64,000 nt of DNA from Candidatus Gastranaerophilales bacterium (GTDB lineage Bacteria > Cyanobacteriota > Vampirovibrionia > Gastranaerophilales > Gastranaerophilaceae): NCBI GenBank assembly GCA_944325625.1, contig CALVAP010000013.1, forward strand, positions 124,001-188,000, written 5' to 3'. Below the pieces are notes generated by a model, which was not told the DNA's origin, did no database searches, and saw nothing but the letters and a program-made list of their open reading frames with translations. How positions within the stretch are numbered: the first letter of the stretch is position 1; each line of letters begins with the position of its first letter. The translations under genes and the position numbers were made by a program. Shown here in pieces: positions 16,180-27,568 of this stretch.

Positions 16180-17982
16180 CTACTCCTCATTAAGGCTTAG
16201 TACTGCCATAAAGGCTTCTTGTGGAACTTCAACTCTTCCAACAGCCTTCATACGCTTTTTACCTTTCTTCTGCTTTTCTAGTAATTTTCTCTTACGTGAA
16301 ATATCACCACCATAACACTTATCAAGAACGCTCTTTCTTAGAGCTTTTATATTTGTACGCGCGATTACACGCCCACCTATTGCAGCTTGTATAGGAACCT
16401 CAAACATTTGTCTGGGAATAATGTCTTTAAGCTTTGATGTTAATTTTTGTCCCACATAAAAAGCATTATCCTCATGCACAATAGCACTGAGAGCATCCAC
16501 CACCTCACCGGCAAGCAAAACATCAAGCTTAACAAGCTTTGATCGCTTATAATCCTTGAACTCATAATCCATAGAGGCATACCCTTTAGTTCTGGATTTT
16601 AGCTGGTCATAGAAGTCTGTAATAACTTCGCTTAATGGAATTTCATACTCCAAATTAACTCTGATTTTATCAATATAAGTCATATTGATAAAAATTCCAC
16701 GCTTGCTCTGACACAAATCCATAAGCGTCCCTGTATAATCATTCGGAGTAATAATACTTACCCTTACATAAGGTTCTTCAATGTAATCTCTATACTGTGC
16801 AGCAGGTAAATTTGCCGGATTATCAATTTCGACAACCTCGCCATTAGTTTTATGCACACGATAAACAACCGAAGGTGCGGTCGTTACAAGGGAAATATCA
16901 TATTCTCTTTCGAGTCTTTCCTGCGCTATTTCCATATGTAGCATACCCAAAAAACCGCACCTAAATCCAAAACCTAACGCAGAAGACGTTTCTGGCTCAA
17001 ATGTTATTGAACTGTCGTTCAATTTTAGTTTCTCAAGAGCTTCTTTTAAATCCTGATAATCATCATTGTCAACAGGATAAAGCCCAGAAAAAACCATTGG
17101 TAAAGCTTCTTTATATCCATCAAGCGGTTTTTGTGCAGGTGCATTTTTATTAGTAATTGTATCACCCACAAAGCGAGTCAACTCCTTTATTGAGCCTGCA
17201 AAATATCCGACATCTCCGGTCTTTAATTCTTCGACCTGAACTCTTCTCGGCGTTTGATATCCAAGTTCTACAACTTCATACTCTTTTCCACTCGCCATAA
17301 ACTTAACTGTATCACCTAGCTTAATAGAACCATCTACGACCTTGAAAAAGCACAACGTACCCAGATACTGATCATAAGCACTATCAAAAACCAATGCTCT
17401 TAAAGGTTTATCTGATGTATCCTCAGGAGGAGGAACAAATTCAACAACAGCTTCAAGTACTTCCTCAATCCCTATTCCTTCTTTTGCGCTTACAGGAATT
17501 GCCATACTTGCGTCTATACCCAAAACCTCTTCTATTTCCTGCTTAACTCTTTCTACATCAGCTGATGGCAAATCTATTTTGTTTATAACAGGAATAATCT
17601 CCAAATTTTGCTCTATAGCCAGATAAACATTTGCAAGCGTTTGCGCCTCGACCCCTTGTGTTGCATCAACTATCAACAACGCTCCTTCACAAGCTGCGAG
17701 TGACCTTGAAACTTCATATGAAAAATCGACATGCCCGGGGGTATCAATAAGGTTTAAGACATAATCTTTACCATTTTTCGCCTTATAATCCATTCTCGCT
17801 GCATTGAGCTTTATCGTAATACCTCTTTCGCGCTCAATATCCATAGAATCTAAAATTTGATTTTGCATATCCCGTTTTGCTACGGTACCTGTATGCTCCA
17901 ACAACCTATCTGCCAAGGTCGATTTTCCATGGTCTATATGCGCTATTATACAAAAATTTCGAACATTCTCTATATATTTCAT
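16180..17982 (-). CDS. lepA: Elongation factor 4 (back-translocating GTPase)
   Basis: 600 residues, standard LepA length. The P-loop AHIDHGKST (about 14-22), switch region [16 protein letters not shown] and NKIDLPSA define the GTPase. Domains II, III and V as in EF-G follow, and the LepA-specific C-terminal domain ends [20 protein letters not shown] and PQEAFMAVL. LepA acts on the ribosome during stress. Two bases separate it from ychF upstream; the GT8-like gene is downstream. Confidence 0.97.
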   Translation of the reverse strand: MKYIENVRNFCIIAHIDHGKSTLADRLLEHTGTVAKRDMQNQILDSMDIERERGITIKLNAARMDYKAKNGKDYVLNLIDTPGHVDFSYEVSRSLAACEGALLIVDATQGVEAQTLANVYLAIEQNLEIIPVINKIDLPSADVERVKQEIEEVLGIDASMAIPVSAKEGIGIEEVLEAVVEFVPPPEDTSDKPLRALVFDSAYDQYLGTLCFFKVVDGSIKLGDTVKFMASGKEYEVVELGYQTPRRVQVEELKTGDVGYFAGSIKELTRFVGDTITNKNAPAQKPLDGYKEALPMVFSGLYPVDNDDYQDLKEALEKLKLNDSSITFEPETSSALGFGFRCGFLGMLHMEIAQERLEREYDISLVTTAPSVVYRVHKTNGEVVEIDNPANLPAAQYRDYIEEPYVRVSIITPNDYTGTLMDLCQSKRGIFINMTYIDKIRVNLEYEIPLSEVITDFYDQLKSRTKGYASMDYEFKDYKRSKLVKLDVLLAGEVVDALSAIVHEDNAFYVGQKLTSKLKDIIPRQMFEVPIQAAIGGRVIARTNIKALRKSVLDKCYGGDISRKRKLLEKQKKGKKRMKAVGRVEVPQEAFMAVLSLNEE

Positions 17983-17984
17983 AA

Positions 17985-19082
17985 TTACACGTTAAACTTA
18001 AACAACATTACATCGCCGTCTTGAACAATGTAGTCCTTGCCCTCTAATCTAGCAAGTCCCTTTTCTTTTGCTCCACTCCAACCGGAACAGTTGACAAAGT
18101 CATTATATGAAACTACTTCTGCCTTAATAAAACCTTTCTCAAAATCAGTGTGAATAACACCGGCTGCTTGTGGGGCTTTTGCTCCTGCCGGAATTGTCCA
18201 AGCTCTTACTTCTTTTTCTCCCGCCGTAAGATATGTCCTAAGGTTCAATAATTTATAAACAGACTGTATCATTCGCTCAATCCCTGAGTTTTCAACGCCT
18301 AAATCCTTTAAATATTCAGCCGCCTCATCAGCTTCCAATTCCGCAAGCTCTTGCTCTATTCTCGCTGATATAATCACAACTTCAGCATTATGCGTACTTG
18401 CATACTCTTTAACCTTATCTACATAGGCATTACCATCCTTAAGGTCAAATTCAGATACATTGGCTGCATATATTATGGGTTTTATTGCTAGAAGCTGAGT
18501 CGTTTTTGCATAAGCCAGTTCTTCATCTTCAAAATAATCCTCAGGACGAATAAACTTTCCCTCGCTAAGTAGTTCAGAAAGCTTAGTCAATACCTTATTT
18601 TCCATAATCGCTTGTTTATCACCGGACTTAGCTTGCTTAGAAATTCTATTCAGCCTTTTCTCTATAGATGCCAAATCTGCCAATGCAAGCTCTGTATTTA
18701 TTGTTTCTATATCATCAACAGGATCAACTTTGCCAGATACATGAACAGTATTGGGGTCATCAAAACATCTAACCACTTGAATTATTGCATCTACTTCTCG
18801 GATATTTGCCAAAAATTGATTTCCTAACCCTTCACCTCTACTAGCTCCCTTTACAAGTCCTGCTATATCTACAAATTCTATCGCTGTGGGAACTACTGTG
18901 TTTGTTTTTACTATATCTTTTAATACATAAAGCCTCTCATCCGGTACACTAACAACCCCAACATTAGGCTCTATAGTACAAAACGGATAATTTGCACTTT
19001 CTGCATTCTTTGAACTCGTTAACGCGTTAAACAGCGTCGACTTTCCAACATTTGGTAATCCTACAATTCCTGCTCTGAGCAT
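17985..19082 (-). CDS. ychF: Ribosome-binding ATPase YchF (Obg family)
   Basis: 365 residues from the ATG at 19082; GAGG precedes it, and the hydrophobic in-frame extension upstream is rejected as non-coding leader. The P-loop [22 protein letters not shown], the altered G4 motif (NVSE, as expected for an ATP-preferring family member), and a C-terminal TGS domain with [13 protein letters not shown] and [12 protein letters not shown] are visible. YchF binds the ribosome and is linked to redox response. It appears to lead the ychF-lepA-GT8 string. Confidence 0.96.
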   Translation of the reverse strand: MLRAGIVGLPNVGKSTLFNALTSSKNAESANYPFCTIEPNVGVVSVPDERLYVLKDIVKTNTVVPTAIEFVDIAGLVKGASRGEGLGNQFLANIREVDAIIQVVRCFDDPNTVHVSGKVDPVDDIETINTELALADLASIEKRLNRISKQAKSGDKQAIMENKVLTKLSELLSEGKFIRPEDYFEDEELAYAKTTQLLAIKPIIYAANVSEFDLKDGNAYVDKVKEYASTHNAEVVIISARIEQELAELEADEAAEYLKDLGVENSGIERMIQSVYKLLNLRTYLTAGEKEVRAWTIPAGAKAPQAAGVIHTDFEKGFIKAEVVSYNDFVNCSGWSGAKEKGLARLEGKDYIVQDGDVMLFKFNV

Positions 19083-19181
19083 AATTAACCTCAATAAAAC
19101 TATACTTAAGACTATTGAAACATAAAAAAAATAACCTAACAACTAATATCAGATTTTACTCATTTTTACTTCGGAATTTAT

Positions 19182-19217
19182 ACAACCAAAAACCGCCTGT
19201 TGGCGGTTTTTGGTTGT
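19182..19217 (-). terminator. Strong hairpin terminator
   Basis: A perfect 16-bp stem with a 4-nt TGTT loop; arms contain A5 and T5 runs so it may act on both strands. It lies 13 nt after the stop of the minus-strand gene at 19230-19691 and insulates it from ychF. Confidence 0.9.
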
Positions 19218-19229
19218 AAATTTAATTTA

Positions 19230-19691
19230 TTATGCATATTTAGGTGCGGAACGATCAATTTCGGACTTTTCTTGTTGCTCAACAGCTTCAAGTTCTTTAT
19301 TTGCTGCCTGTAGTTGGGTTTCCAATCTTTTTCTTTCTAAATCAATCTGATTTTCTTGGGCTGCAACCGGTTTCATTATGATTTGCTTTGCCGCATTTAA
19401 CTGCGCATGCATATTTGCAAAGGTATCTCTATATAGGAATGATTTTGAATATAATTCGTCAAGCACAGATGCATTTTGGTTATTCCACTGAGCACCTAAA
19501 TTTTGACCTTTGAAGATGCTTTCACACCGTTTTCCAAGTGCCATTGACATGGTACTAAAATATTCTTGCATACGACCAGATATGTCGGATAGCGACTGTT
19601 GCTTTTGCGTCAGACACATTATCCGCCAGTTCAGGTTGTTTATCCGACTGGTGAGCATTATTTTTCGTGCTGCAAAAATAGCGTAGCCCAT
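19230..19691 (-). CDS. Hypothetical coiled-coil protein
   Basis: 153 residues. The N-terminus starts MGYAIFAARKIMLTSRINNL and is not a cleavable signal. The middle is Gln/Asn/Met-rich, and residues about 110-147 form a long acidic/basic coiled coil (QIDLERKRLETQLQAANKE onward). A good AGAGGAG ribosome site precedes the ATG. A palindrome very like that of the 133-aa gene at 12.1 kb lies 74-94 nt upstream. Family not recognised; the regular layout and strong terminator support a real, independently transcribed gene. Confidence 0.72.
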   Translation of the reverse strand: MGYAIFAARKIMLTSRINNLNWRIMCLTQKQQSLSDISGRMQEYFSTMSMALGKRCESIFKGQNLGAQWNNQNASVLDELYSKSFLYRDTFANMHAQLNAAKQIIMKPVAAQENQIDLERKRLETQLQAANKELEAVEQQEKSEIDRSAPKYA

Positions 19692-19764
19692 GGCTCTCCT
19701 CTTTGTGGTATCCTCTTACCTAAATAAAAACCAAAAAAGCATGCTAATTGCCTATTTTAGACGA

Positions 19765-19785
19765 TTTGTTAACTTATGTTACAAT
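19765..19785. promoter_or_regulatory. Operator-like palindrome upstream of the 153-aa gene
   Basis: TTTGTTAAC and GTTACAA arms, matching the 12018-12038 site at 18 of 21 positions. On the minus strand a TTGTAA/TGTAAC -35-like sequence lies within it, with TAAAAT (19754-19759) 18-19 nt downstream. It overlaps the hydF stop codon. Confidence 0.5.
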
Positions 19786-20999
19786 TTTCCTTTAAATATT
19801 TCCAGACACCTATCTAAAATTCCAGTACAATAGGCAATCACTACTCCATAATTTGTTATCGCTACATTCTGTGAAGTTGCACGATAAACTCTGGATAATA
19901 TTTCTCGCCTGTTTGTCATACAACCGCCACAATGTATTACCAACTTATATGGGGTCAAATCTTTTGGAAAATCATGTCCTCTTACATACTCAAATACAAA
20001 ATCTTTTCGGGTCTTTTTCTTTATCCAATTTGGAATTTTCACTCTCGCAATATCATCCTCTATCGGATGATGAGTACAACTTTCTGCTATCAAAATTTTT
20101 GTACCGCTTGGCGCTAAAGCCAAAACTCCAACACCATTAACAAATGAACCCAAATCACCTTTTAATCGAGCAAAAAGTATTGAAAATGAAGTCAGTGGAA
20201 TATATGAAGGTACAAGCCTTGAAACTTCTTCAAATACTTGAGAATCAGTAACAACAAGTTTGGGTGGGGAATAAAGATTTGCCAATGCACTTTGAAGTTG
20301 ATTTTCCTTTACCACTACGGCTTTTGCGTTATTATCCAATATATCTCTCAAAACTTGAACTTGAGGCAAAATCAATCGCCCTTTGGGTGCTTCTTTGTCT
20401 ATCGGAGTAACTAGAACAACCGTGTCTCCTTCAGCTATCAAATCCCCTATTACTGTTTGATTTGCCGTAAAATCTTCAGGTATATTCTTCACTATTTGCT
20501 CTTTCAAAATAGAAGTTATATTTCCCCCTTGCTTAACATCTTGTTCCAATGAAGTTAATATTGGGTCTGAGCAAAATTCTTTAATTTTATTAAAATTTTT
20601 CTGGGAAATGGCCTTTACATCCAGCTTATTAACAACTGCAACAACCGGAACCTTAGCCTCATTAAGCCTTATGCACAAATCTGTTTCAAAAACTCCCCAT
20701 CCTCGGTAATCGCATACTATTACAGCTACATCACAACGGGGAATTATTTCAAGAGTTTTTTCAATTCTCTGCTTTGCCAGTTCGGTATTATCATCCAACC
20801 CTGCTGTATCTATTATCGTCACAGGTCCTATCGGAAGCAGCTCCATAGACTTTTCGACAGGGTCAGTGGTTGTACCGGCTTGGGGTGATGTTATTGCTGT
20901 ATATTGGTTAGTCAATGCGTTTATCAGCGTGGATTTTCCTACGTTCGCACGTCCAAAAATTCCGATATGTAGCCTCAACGCTTTCGGTGTAGTTTGCAT
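19779..20999 (-). CDS. hydF: [FeFe]-hydrogenase H-cluster maturation GTPase HydF
   Basis: 406 residues. The N-terminal GTPase has FGRANVGKST, DTAGLDD and NKLD motifs; a dimerisation domain follows, and the C-terminal [4Fe-4S]-binding domain has the HydF cysteine set C308 (ESCTHH) and H356-C357-x2-C360 (HCGGC), with the usual spacing of about 48 residues. HydF is the scaffold that delivers the di-iron subcluster to [FeFe]-hydrogenase. Neither HydE, HydG nor the hydrogenase is in the window, so those genes would be elsewhere. This supports an anaerobic, H2-metabolising fermenter. Confidence 0.95.
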   Translation of the reverse strand: MQTTPKALRLHIGIFGRANVGKSTLINALTNQYTAITSPQAGTTTDPVEKSMELLPIGPVTIIDTAGLDDNTELAKQRIEKTLEIIPRCDVAVIVCDYRGWGVFETDLCIRLNEAKVPVVAVVNKLDVKAISQKNFNKIKEFCSDPILTSLEQDVKQGGNITSILKEQIVKNIPEDFTANQTVIGDLIAEGDTVVLVTPIDKEAPKGRLILPQVQVLRDILDNNAKAVVVKENQLQSALANLYSPPKLVVTDSQVFEEVSRLVPSYIPLTSFSILFARLKGDLGSFVNGVGVLALAPSGTKILIAESCTHHPIEDDIARVKIPNWIKKKTRKDFVFEYVRGHDFPKDLTPYKLVIHCGGCMTNRREILSRVYRATSQNVAITNYGVVIAYCTGILDRCLEIFKGKL

Positions 21000-21030
21000 T
21001 TTATTTCCGTTTTTATATATTTTTGACTTT

Positions 21031-21753
21031 TTATTTCAAATTATAACTTGCATTTACATTTGCGTAAATTTTAATTTTTCCTGCCTCAATTGGCGTAGTC
21101 AAAGCAGCTTCTCCGCTTGCGCCATCAGTTACGGCTTTGGACATCAATCTATATGCAGAGTTACTTGCCGGGCTTGTTGAACATGATGTATTTATCGATT
21201 TTACGCCTATGACTGATGTTCCAAGCGTTTTCGCTATTGATGAGGCTTTAAACTGAGTATCTTTTACTGCTTCTTGTATTACACTTGTACAATATTTATT
21301 AGGATTATCAAGCGTCAAATTGAAACTATCTACTCTTGTTGCGCCTGCCTTTAGAGCCAAGTCAATTAATTTACCAGAATTTTGTATATTTGACGTCACT
21401 ACATAAATAGAGTTTGTTGCAACATATCCATTGAGATTTCTTTTATTATCTTTTGTCCAATAATAGTCCGGTCTAACGACAAATGCTGAGGTCTTTATTG
21501 AATCTGAACCCGAAATTTCAGGTTTCAAAGCCGCAATAACTTCATTAGTTATTGTCTTATTTTTCTCAGAAGCTTGCTGGGCAGTTTTTTCGGTAGTTTC
21601 AATATAAAAATTAACTTCCGCTCTGCTCGGGTCAACTTCCTTGGTCATGGAACTTGAAACAGAAACGTACCCAGGTTCCGCCACAACTGCTGTATAACAC
21701 CCCGTAACAATTGCACCAAGTAACAATGCTATAGCAACTTTTGATTTTAACAT
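21031..21753 (-). CDS. SIMPL-domain (DUF541) lipoprotein
   Basis: 240 residues. A hydrophobic N-terminus (about 6-18) ends in a lipobox-like VTGC, making Cys19 a possible lipid-attachment site. The rest matches SIMPL/DUF541 proteins: VSVSSSMTKEVDPSRAEV, GYVATNSIYV, and ATRVDSFNLTLDN. Relatives are periplasmic or outer-membrane associated, with BP26 forming channel-like oligomers; the biochemical role is unclear. GAGGAG precedes the ATG. It is 11 nt downstream of a two-span membrane protein. Confidence 0.85.
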   Translation of the reverse strand: MLKSKVAIALLLGAIVTGCYTAVVAEPGYVSVSSSMTKEVDPSRAEVNFYIETTEKTAQQASEKNKTITNEVIAALKPEISGSDSIKTSAFVVRPDYYWTKDNKRNLNGYVATNSIYVVTSNIQNSGKLIDLALKAGATRVDSFNLTLDNPNKYCTSVIQEAVKDTQFKASSIAKTLGTSVIGVKSINTSCSTSPASNSAYRLMSKAVTDGASGEAALTTPIEAGKIKIYANVNASYNLK

Positions 21754-21764
21754 TTTATACTCCT

Positions 21765-22148
21765 CTATTTTTTTAACTCTTCATTATCTGAAATATCTGT
21801 TGACTGAAGTCTTTCTCGTATTTTCTTCTCTAATTCTTCCAAAAGCTCAGGATCACTTACATAATTTCTTCTAAAAGAAGTATCTTCTTTTGCCGAAACG
21901 AAAGATACCTTAAGTTTTCCAAAAAGCGTTACATAAGAAATTAGTGCTATAATAACCCACAAAATTGCACCATGCTTAAGCTCCATAACAGGCATTCCAT
22001 CCACAAACCCTGCTATAAAATTCCAACCATGCTGACAACACCATGCCGGAAAAATTATAAAACCTGCTCCTGCGCATAGTAATAAGAAACCTACAATTAA
22101 TATTCCTCTAAAACCGTCTATCTGTATAACTGTACATTTATTTTTCAT
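21765..22148 (-). CDS. Hypothetical two-span membrane protein
   Basis: 127 residues from the ATG at 22148, preceded by AGGGG. Hydrophobic helices at about 13-35 and 58-77 flank a CCQHGWNF loop. The C-terminal 50 residues are charged and helical, likely cytoplasmic (ELLEELEKKIRERLQ). Family not recognised. It lies between ligA (18 nt) and the SIMPL lipoprotein (11 nt) on the same strand. Confidence 0.72.
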   Translation of the reverse strand: MKNKCTVIQIDGFRGILIVGFLLLCAGAGFIIFPAWCCQHGWNFIAGFVDGMPVMELKHGAILWVIIALISYVTLFGKLKVSFVSAKEDTSFRRNYVSDPELLEELEKKIRERLQSTDISDNEELKK

Positions 22149-22166
22149 CAATTAACCCCTGACCTT

Positions 22167-24245
<2,079 letters not shown>

Positions 24246-24248
24246 AAA

Positions 24249-25598
24249 ATGAAAATTTTAAAAAAAATATTACAACTCAAGAGAAAAAGAATTAAGTTTT
24301 TTACAACGCCTTCACATAATCAAAGAATGCCATTTAAAAGCAAGCTCGGTCAAGCATATTACAATCTGGATATGTCTGAAGTTGACGGGCTGGACAATCT
24401 TAATGCGCCACAAAATTGCATCTTAGATTTTGAAGAAGAATTAGAGCAAATCTACAACTCAGGCTTTTCTCATATCCTTACAAACGGTTCTACTCAAGGT
24501 ATATTGGCTCTTATGCTATCCGTTTTGAATAAAAATGATAAAGTCCTTTGTGCCGTAAATTGTCACAAGTGCGTACATAACGGACTCATTTTAACAGGCG
24601 CGCAACCAATTTGGGTAACACCCAATTTTAACAAAGAATTTGGCTTTTATACCTCAATAAGCGCAAAAACCATTGAGAATGAAATTATTAAAAATCCCGA
24701 TGCTAAATGCCTTATAATAACAAATCCAACATATGACGGTGCCATCTCTGATACAGAAAAAATTTCAGCTATTTGCCAAAAACATAACATAATCTTGATA
24801 GTTGATGAAGCTCATGGCGGATTATACAACTTTGACAGAACACTAGGCATTCCGGCAATTGAGCTTGGTGCCGATGCTGCGGTTCAATCCTTGCACAAAA
24901 CCTGTGCTGCTGTTAATCCTGCCGCAATTGTTCACCTTTCTAAAAACTCAAAAATCTCCAAAAGCAAACTAATAGAGGCTTTAAATCTTATTTCCACAAC
25001 CTCGCCCTCTTTTGCGCTTATGGTTAACATAGAAGAAACCATAAAGTTTTTAAACTCTAAAAAAGGAAAAAATGAACTACAAAAATTAATTGAATACATT
25101 ACGTCAATAACACACGAAATTAAACAACTCAAAAATATAGAACTTTTCTCTGAGCACAACGATATCACCAAAATTGTTGTCAAAACGACAAAACTTTCAG
25201 CAGAAGAAGCTGCCAACATAATATACAAAAAATTTAAGATAGAATGTGAAATTCAACATGAACATGCGCTAACCTTTTTGTGCGGTATTGGAACGAAAAA
25301 AAAGGAACTAAAACAACTGCTTAAAGCCTTAAAATTCATTGATAAAATACAAATGAACAAAGAAGCTATTTTTTATGAACCAATAATTCCACCCACTAAA
25401 ATCATGAATACAACGCCACAAGAAGCTTATTCTTCCAAAACAGAAGAAGTCCCGCTTGAAAATGCAATTGATAAGACCTGTGCCGAAATAATAACAACCT
25501 ATCCCCCGGGAATACCAATTTTAACCTACGGCGAAAAAATCTCTAAGGAACACAAGTCCTTTCTGGATATAAAAAATAAAATAAGAATTGTAAAATAA
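24249..25598 (+). CDS. Orn/Lys/Arg decarboxylase-family PLP enzyme
   Basis: 449 residues. Fold-type I PLP enzyme of the short group (as in Gram-positive and cyanobacterial arginine/lysine decarboxylases). D186 and H189 of VDEAHGG contact PLP, and K217 of QSLHKTCAAVNP is the Schiff-base lysine. N-terminal FFTTPSHNQ matches the family's start. The C-terminal domain ends YPPGIPILTYGE, the family's typical last motif. Substrate (arginine, lysine or ornithine) cannot be told. No clear ribosome site is seen before the ATG. Confidence 0.87.
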   Translation: MKILKKILQLKRKRIKFFTTPSHNQRMPFKSKLGQAYYNLDMSEVDGLDNLNAPQNCILDFEEELEQIYNSGFSHILTNGSTQGILALMLSVLNKNDKVLCAVNCHKCVHNGLILTGAQPIWVTPNFNKEFGFYTSISAKTIENEIIKNPDAKCLIITNPTYDGAISDTEKISAICQKHNIILIVDEAHGGLYNFDRTLGIPAIELGADAAVQSLHKTCAAVNPAAIVHLSKNSKISKSKLIEALNLISTTSPSFALMVNIEETIKFLNSKKGKNELQKLIEYITSITHEIKQLKNIELFSEHNDITKIVVKTTKLSAEEAANIIYKKFKIECEIQHEHALTFLCGIGTKKKELKQLLKALKFIDKIQMNKEAIFYEPIIPPTKIMNTTPQEAYSSKTEEVPLENAIDKTCAEIITTYPPGIPILTYGEKISKEHKSFLDIKNKIRIVK

Positions 25599-25668
25599 TA
25601 AATATTAAATGAGCAGTAGAATTTTATTGTGTTAAAATTTTAGTATCAAGTGTATCGTTTAATTTACC

Positions 25669-27567
25669 ATGAAGAGAATAATAACTTACCTAGTAATTGC
25701 AGCAATATTTTTCATCAGCTCGGTGAGCTCGACGGCGATTGAATCTCGCTATAAAAATAATTTGCTAAATGTTGAATTATCACAAACACCCGATAATAGG
25801 GTAAGTGTTCTACTGGTATTTGAAAAACCCTATACTGAGCCGATTAAAGTTATCTACAAAACAGACAACGAATATAATATTCTTCTCCCTGAAACCTATC
25901 ATTCAATAACATCAGTAAGTGCAATAAATGCATTGGATGTCAGAAGTGCCAATGTAAAGCTTGTGCCCTATTTCAATCAAGATGACTCTAACGGATACAC
26001 AAAAATTACAATAAAAACAACAAGACCGGTAATTTTTAACGCTCACTCTTCATACATAACAACAAAAATTGCAAAAGATGACTTGATAGACAAGCTGGAA
26101 CGCGATGAAGCACTTAAGCTTGAACCGACAACACTGAAACCACAACCTGTTAAAAAAGCCGCAGCAAAACAAACATCAAAATCTGTTCCTGCGAAAAAGA
26201 CAACAGCAACGAAAAAAGCAACTACAGTTAAAAAATCACCAACAACAAAAAAAGCAGCAACAAGAAAAACTACAGCAAAACCTGTTCAAAAAGCTGCAAC
26301 AAAACCCATACAAAAAACAACACAAAAACCTGTTACAAAAACTGCGAGCAAACCCATATCCAAACCATCTCAAACAGTTCCGAATACAAATACTCAACCT
26401 GTAACGACACAACAATCACAACAAAAAACGGAAAAACAATTAACACAAATCAGTGAAAATACACAAAAAGAACAATCTCAACAGCTCACAACTGTAACGC
26501 CAACTCAAAACACAGCTCAGGAAAACACCCTGAACAACACCTCAGCTGAAAAACAAAATTCTCAAAAATATTCAAGCAGATTGGCACAAAAAGCAATTGA
26601 AATAATAAGCGCTATACGAACAAATGAAAACACACCAATAGCTGTACTAATCACTGCGTCGTTGCTACTTCTTGGATTATTGATAAAAGTATTTGGTAAC
26701 ACTGCAAAGGCATACAAATCCAAAAAGGTCCAAAGCCACATACCGCTTGAAGAGCCCCAAACAGCTATACCACAAGAGATTAAAGACCTTTCTTGGCAGG
26801 AGAAATATAAGTATATGAAAGAACAAGAAGAAGCTCAAAAAGCAGCAGAGAACGCAAGACAAGAAGCACAATTGAAAGAACAAATCGAAAACATTTATAC
26901 CCAACCTGCTGCTCCAACGTACAGTGATACAATACAACCAATAAGAGCAAAACGTTCAAACTCTACTATTGAACAGCCCGCTGGAGTTTCTACGGTTGAA
27001 CCAACAAAGCAAACACAACCACCACAAAAAGCAAATACAGAAACTCAAGCACCCGAACTTGCAGAACCCTTTAAGCTTTCTGCAGAACCTGTTAATGAAG
27101 GGTTTGAACTGGCATACAACTCAAGCTCTCAAGACTTTACTGAACTTGAAGAACTTACAACAGACTTTGACAACATAAACGATATATCCGATATTGAACC
27201 TGTCGTTGATGAAATTTTTGAGAAAGCTCCTGACAAAGAGCATCTTGAAGAACAAATTAATGCGAACATAGAAATCAATGAACCTTATATAACAAGACCA
27301 ATTGAACCTACACTTATCAATCAAGCAAAAATATCTAAAACAAAAGGTTTTTATCTCATTCGATACGAAAACGAAGTCGCCCTTGTCGGCTATATCAAGG
27401 AGCAAATCTTCTTCATACACTCTTTTGACAACATGAATCAATCTTATGTTCATACCAGATTAACAGAAAAGCAAAAGGGTTCAGACATATATCTTGTCCG
27501 CTCAGACAATTATAAAGCGCTCATAAGCGTTTCAAAAAATGAAATGAAAACACTTATAAATCTGTAG
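25669..27567 (+). CDS. Large Lys/Thr/Pro-rich membrane protein with periplasmic N-domain
   Basis: 632 residues, not recognised. A signal peptide (about 1-23) is followed by a beta-rich domain (24-140) resembling AMIN-like periplasmic domains. A low-complexity tract (about 152-300) is first Lys/Thr/Ala/Pro-rich with PAKKTTATKKATT-like repeats, reminiscent of histone H1-like tails, then Gln/Thr-rich. One membrane helix lies at 322-342. A cytoplasmic part of about 290 residues has a charged coiled region (YKYMKEQEEAQKAAENARQ), an acidic middle, and a compact C-terminal domain (KGFYLIRYENEVALVGYI). The positive tract lies outside the membrane, where it could bind peptidoglycan or anionic polymers (inference). 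It is 1 nt before the solute-binding lipoprotein gene. Confidence 0.75.
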   Translation: MKRIITYLVIAAIFFISSVSSTAIESRYKNNLLNVELSQTPDNRVSVLLVFEKPYTEPIKVIYKTDNEYNILLPETYHSITSVSAINALDVRSANVKLVPYFNQDDSNGYTKITIKTTRPVIFNAHSSYITTKIAKDDLIDKLERDEALKLEPTTLKPQPVKKAAAKQTSKSVPAKKTTATKKATTVKKSPTTKKAATRKTTAKPVQKAATKPIQKTTQKPVTKTASKPISKPSQTVPNTNTQPVTTQQSQQKTEKQLTQISENTQKEQSQQLTTVTPTQNTAQENTLNNTSAEKQNSQKYSSRLAQKAIEIISAIRTNENTPIAVLITASLLLLGLLIKVFGNTAKAYKSKKVQSHIPLEEPQTAIPQEIKDLSWQEKYKYMKEQEEAQKAAENARQEAQLKEQIENIYTQPAAPTYSDTIQPIRAKRSNSTIEQPAGVSTVEPTKQTQPPQKANTETQAPELAEPFKLSAEPVNEGFELAYNSSSQDFTELEELTTDFDNINDISDIEPVVDEIFEKAPDKEHLEEQINANIEINEPYITRPIEPTLINQAKISKTKGFYLIRYENEVALVGYIKEQIFFIHSFDNMNQSYVHTRLTEKQKGSDIYLVRSDNYKALISVSKNEMKTLINL

Positions 27568-27568
27568 T

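Noticed and set aside
26150-26360. Possible CRISPR or DNA tandem repeat in the Lys/Thr-rich tract
   Set aside because: The repetition is in amino-acid composition; the DNA units vary in length and sequence and no regular spacers exist.
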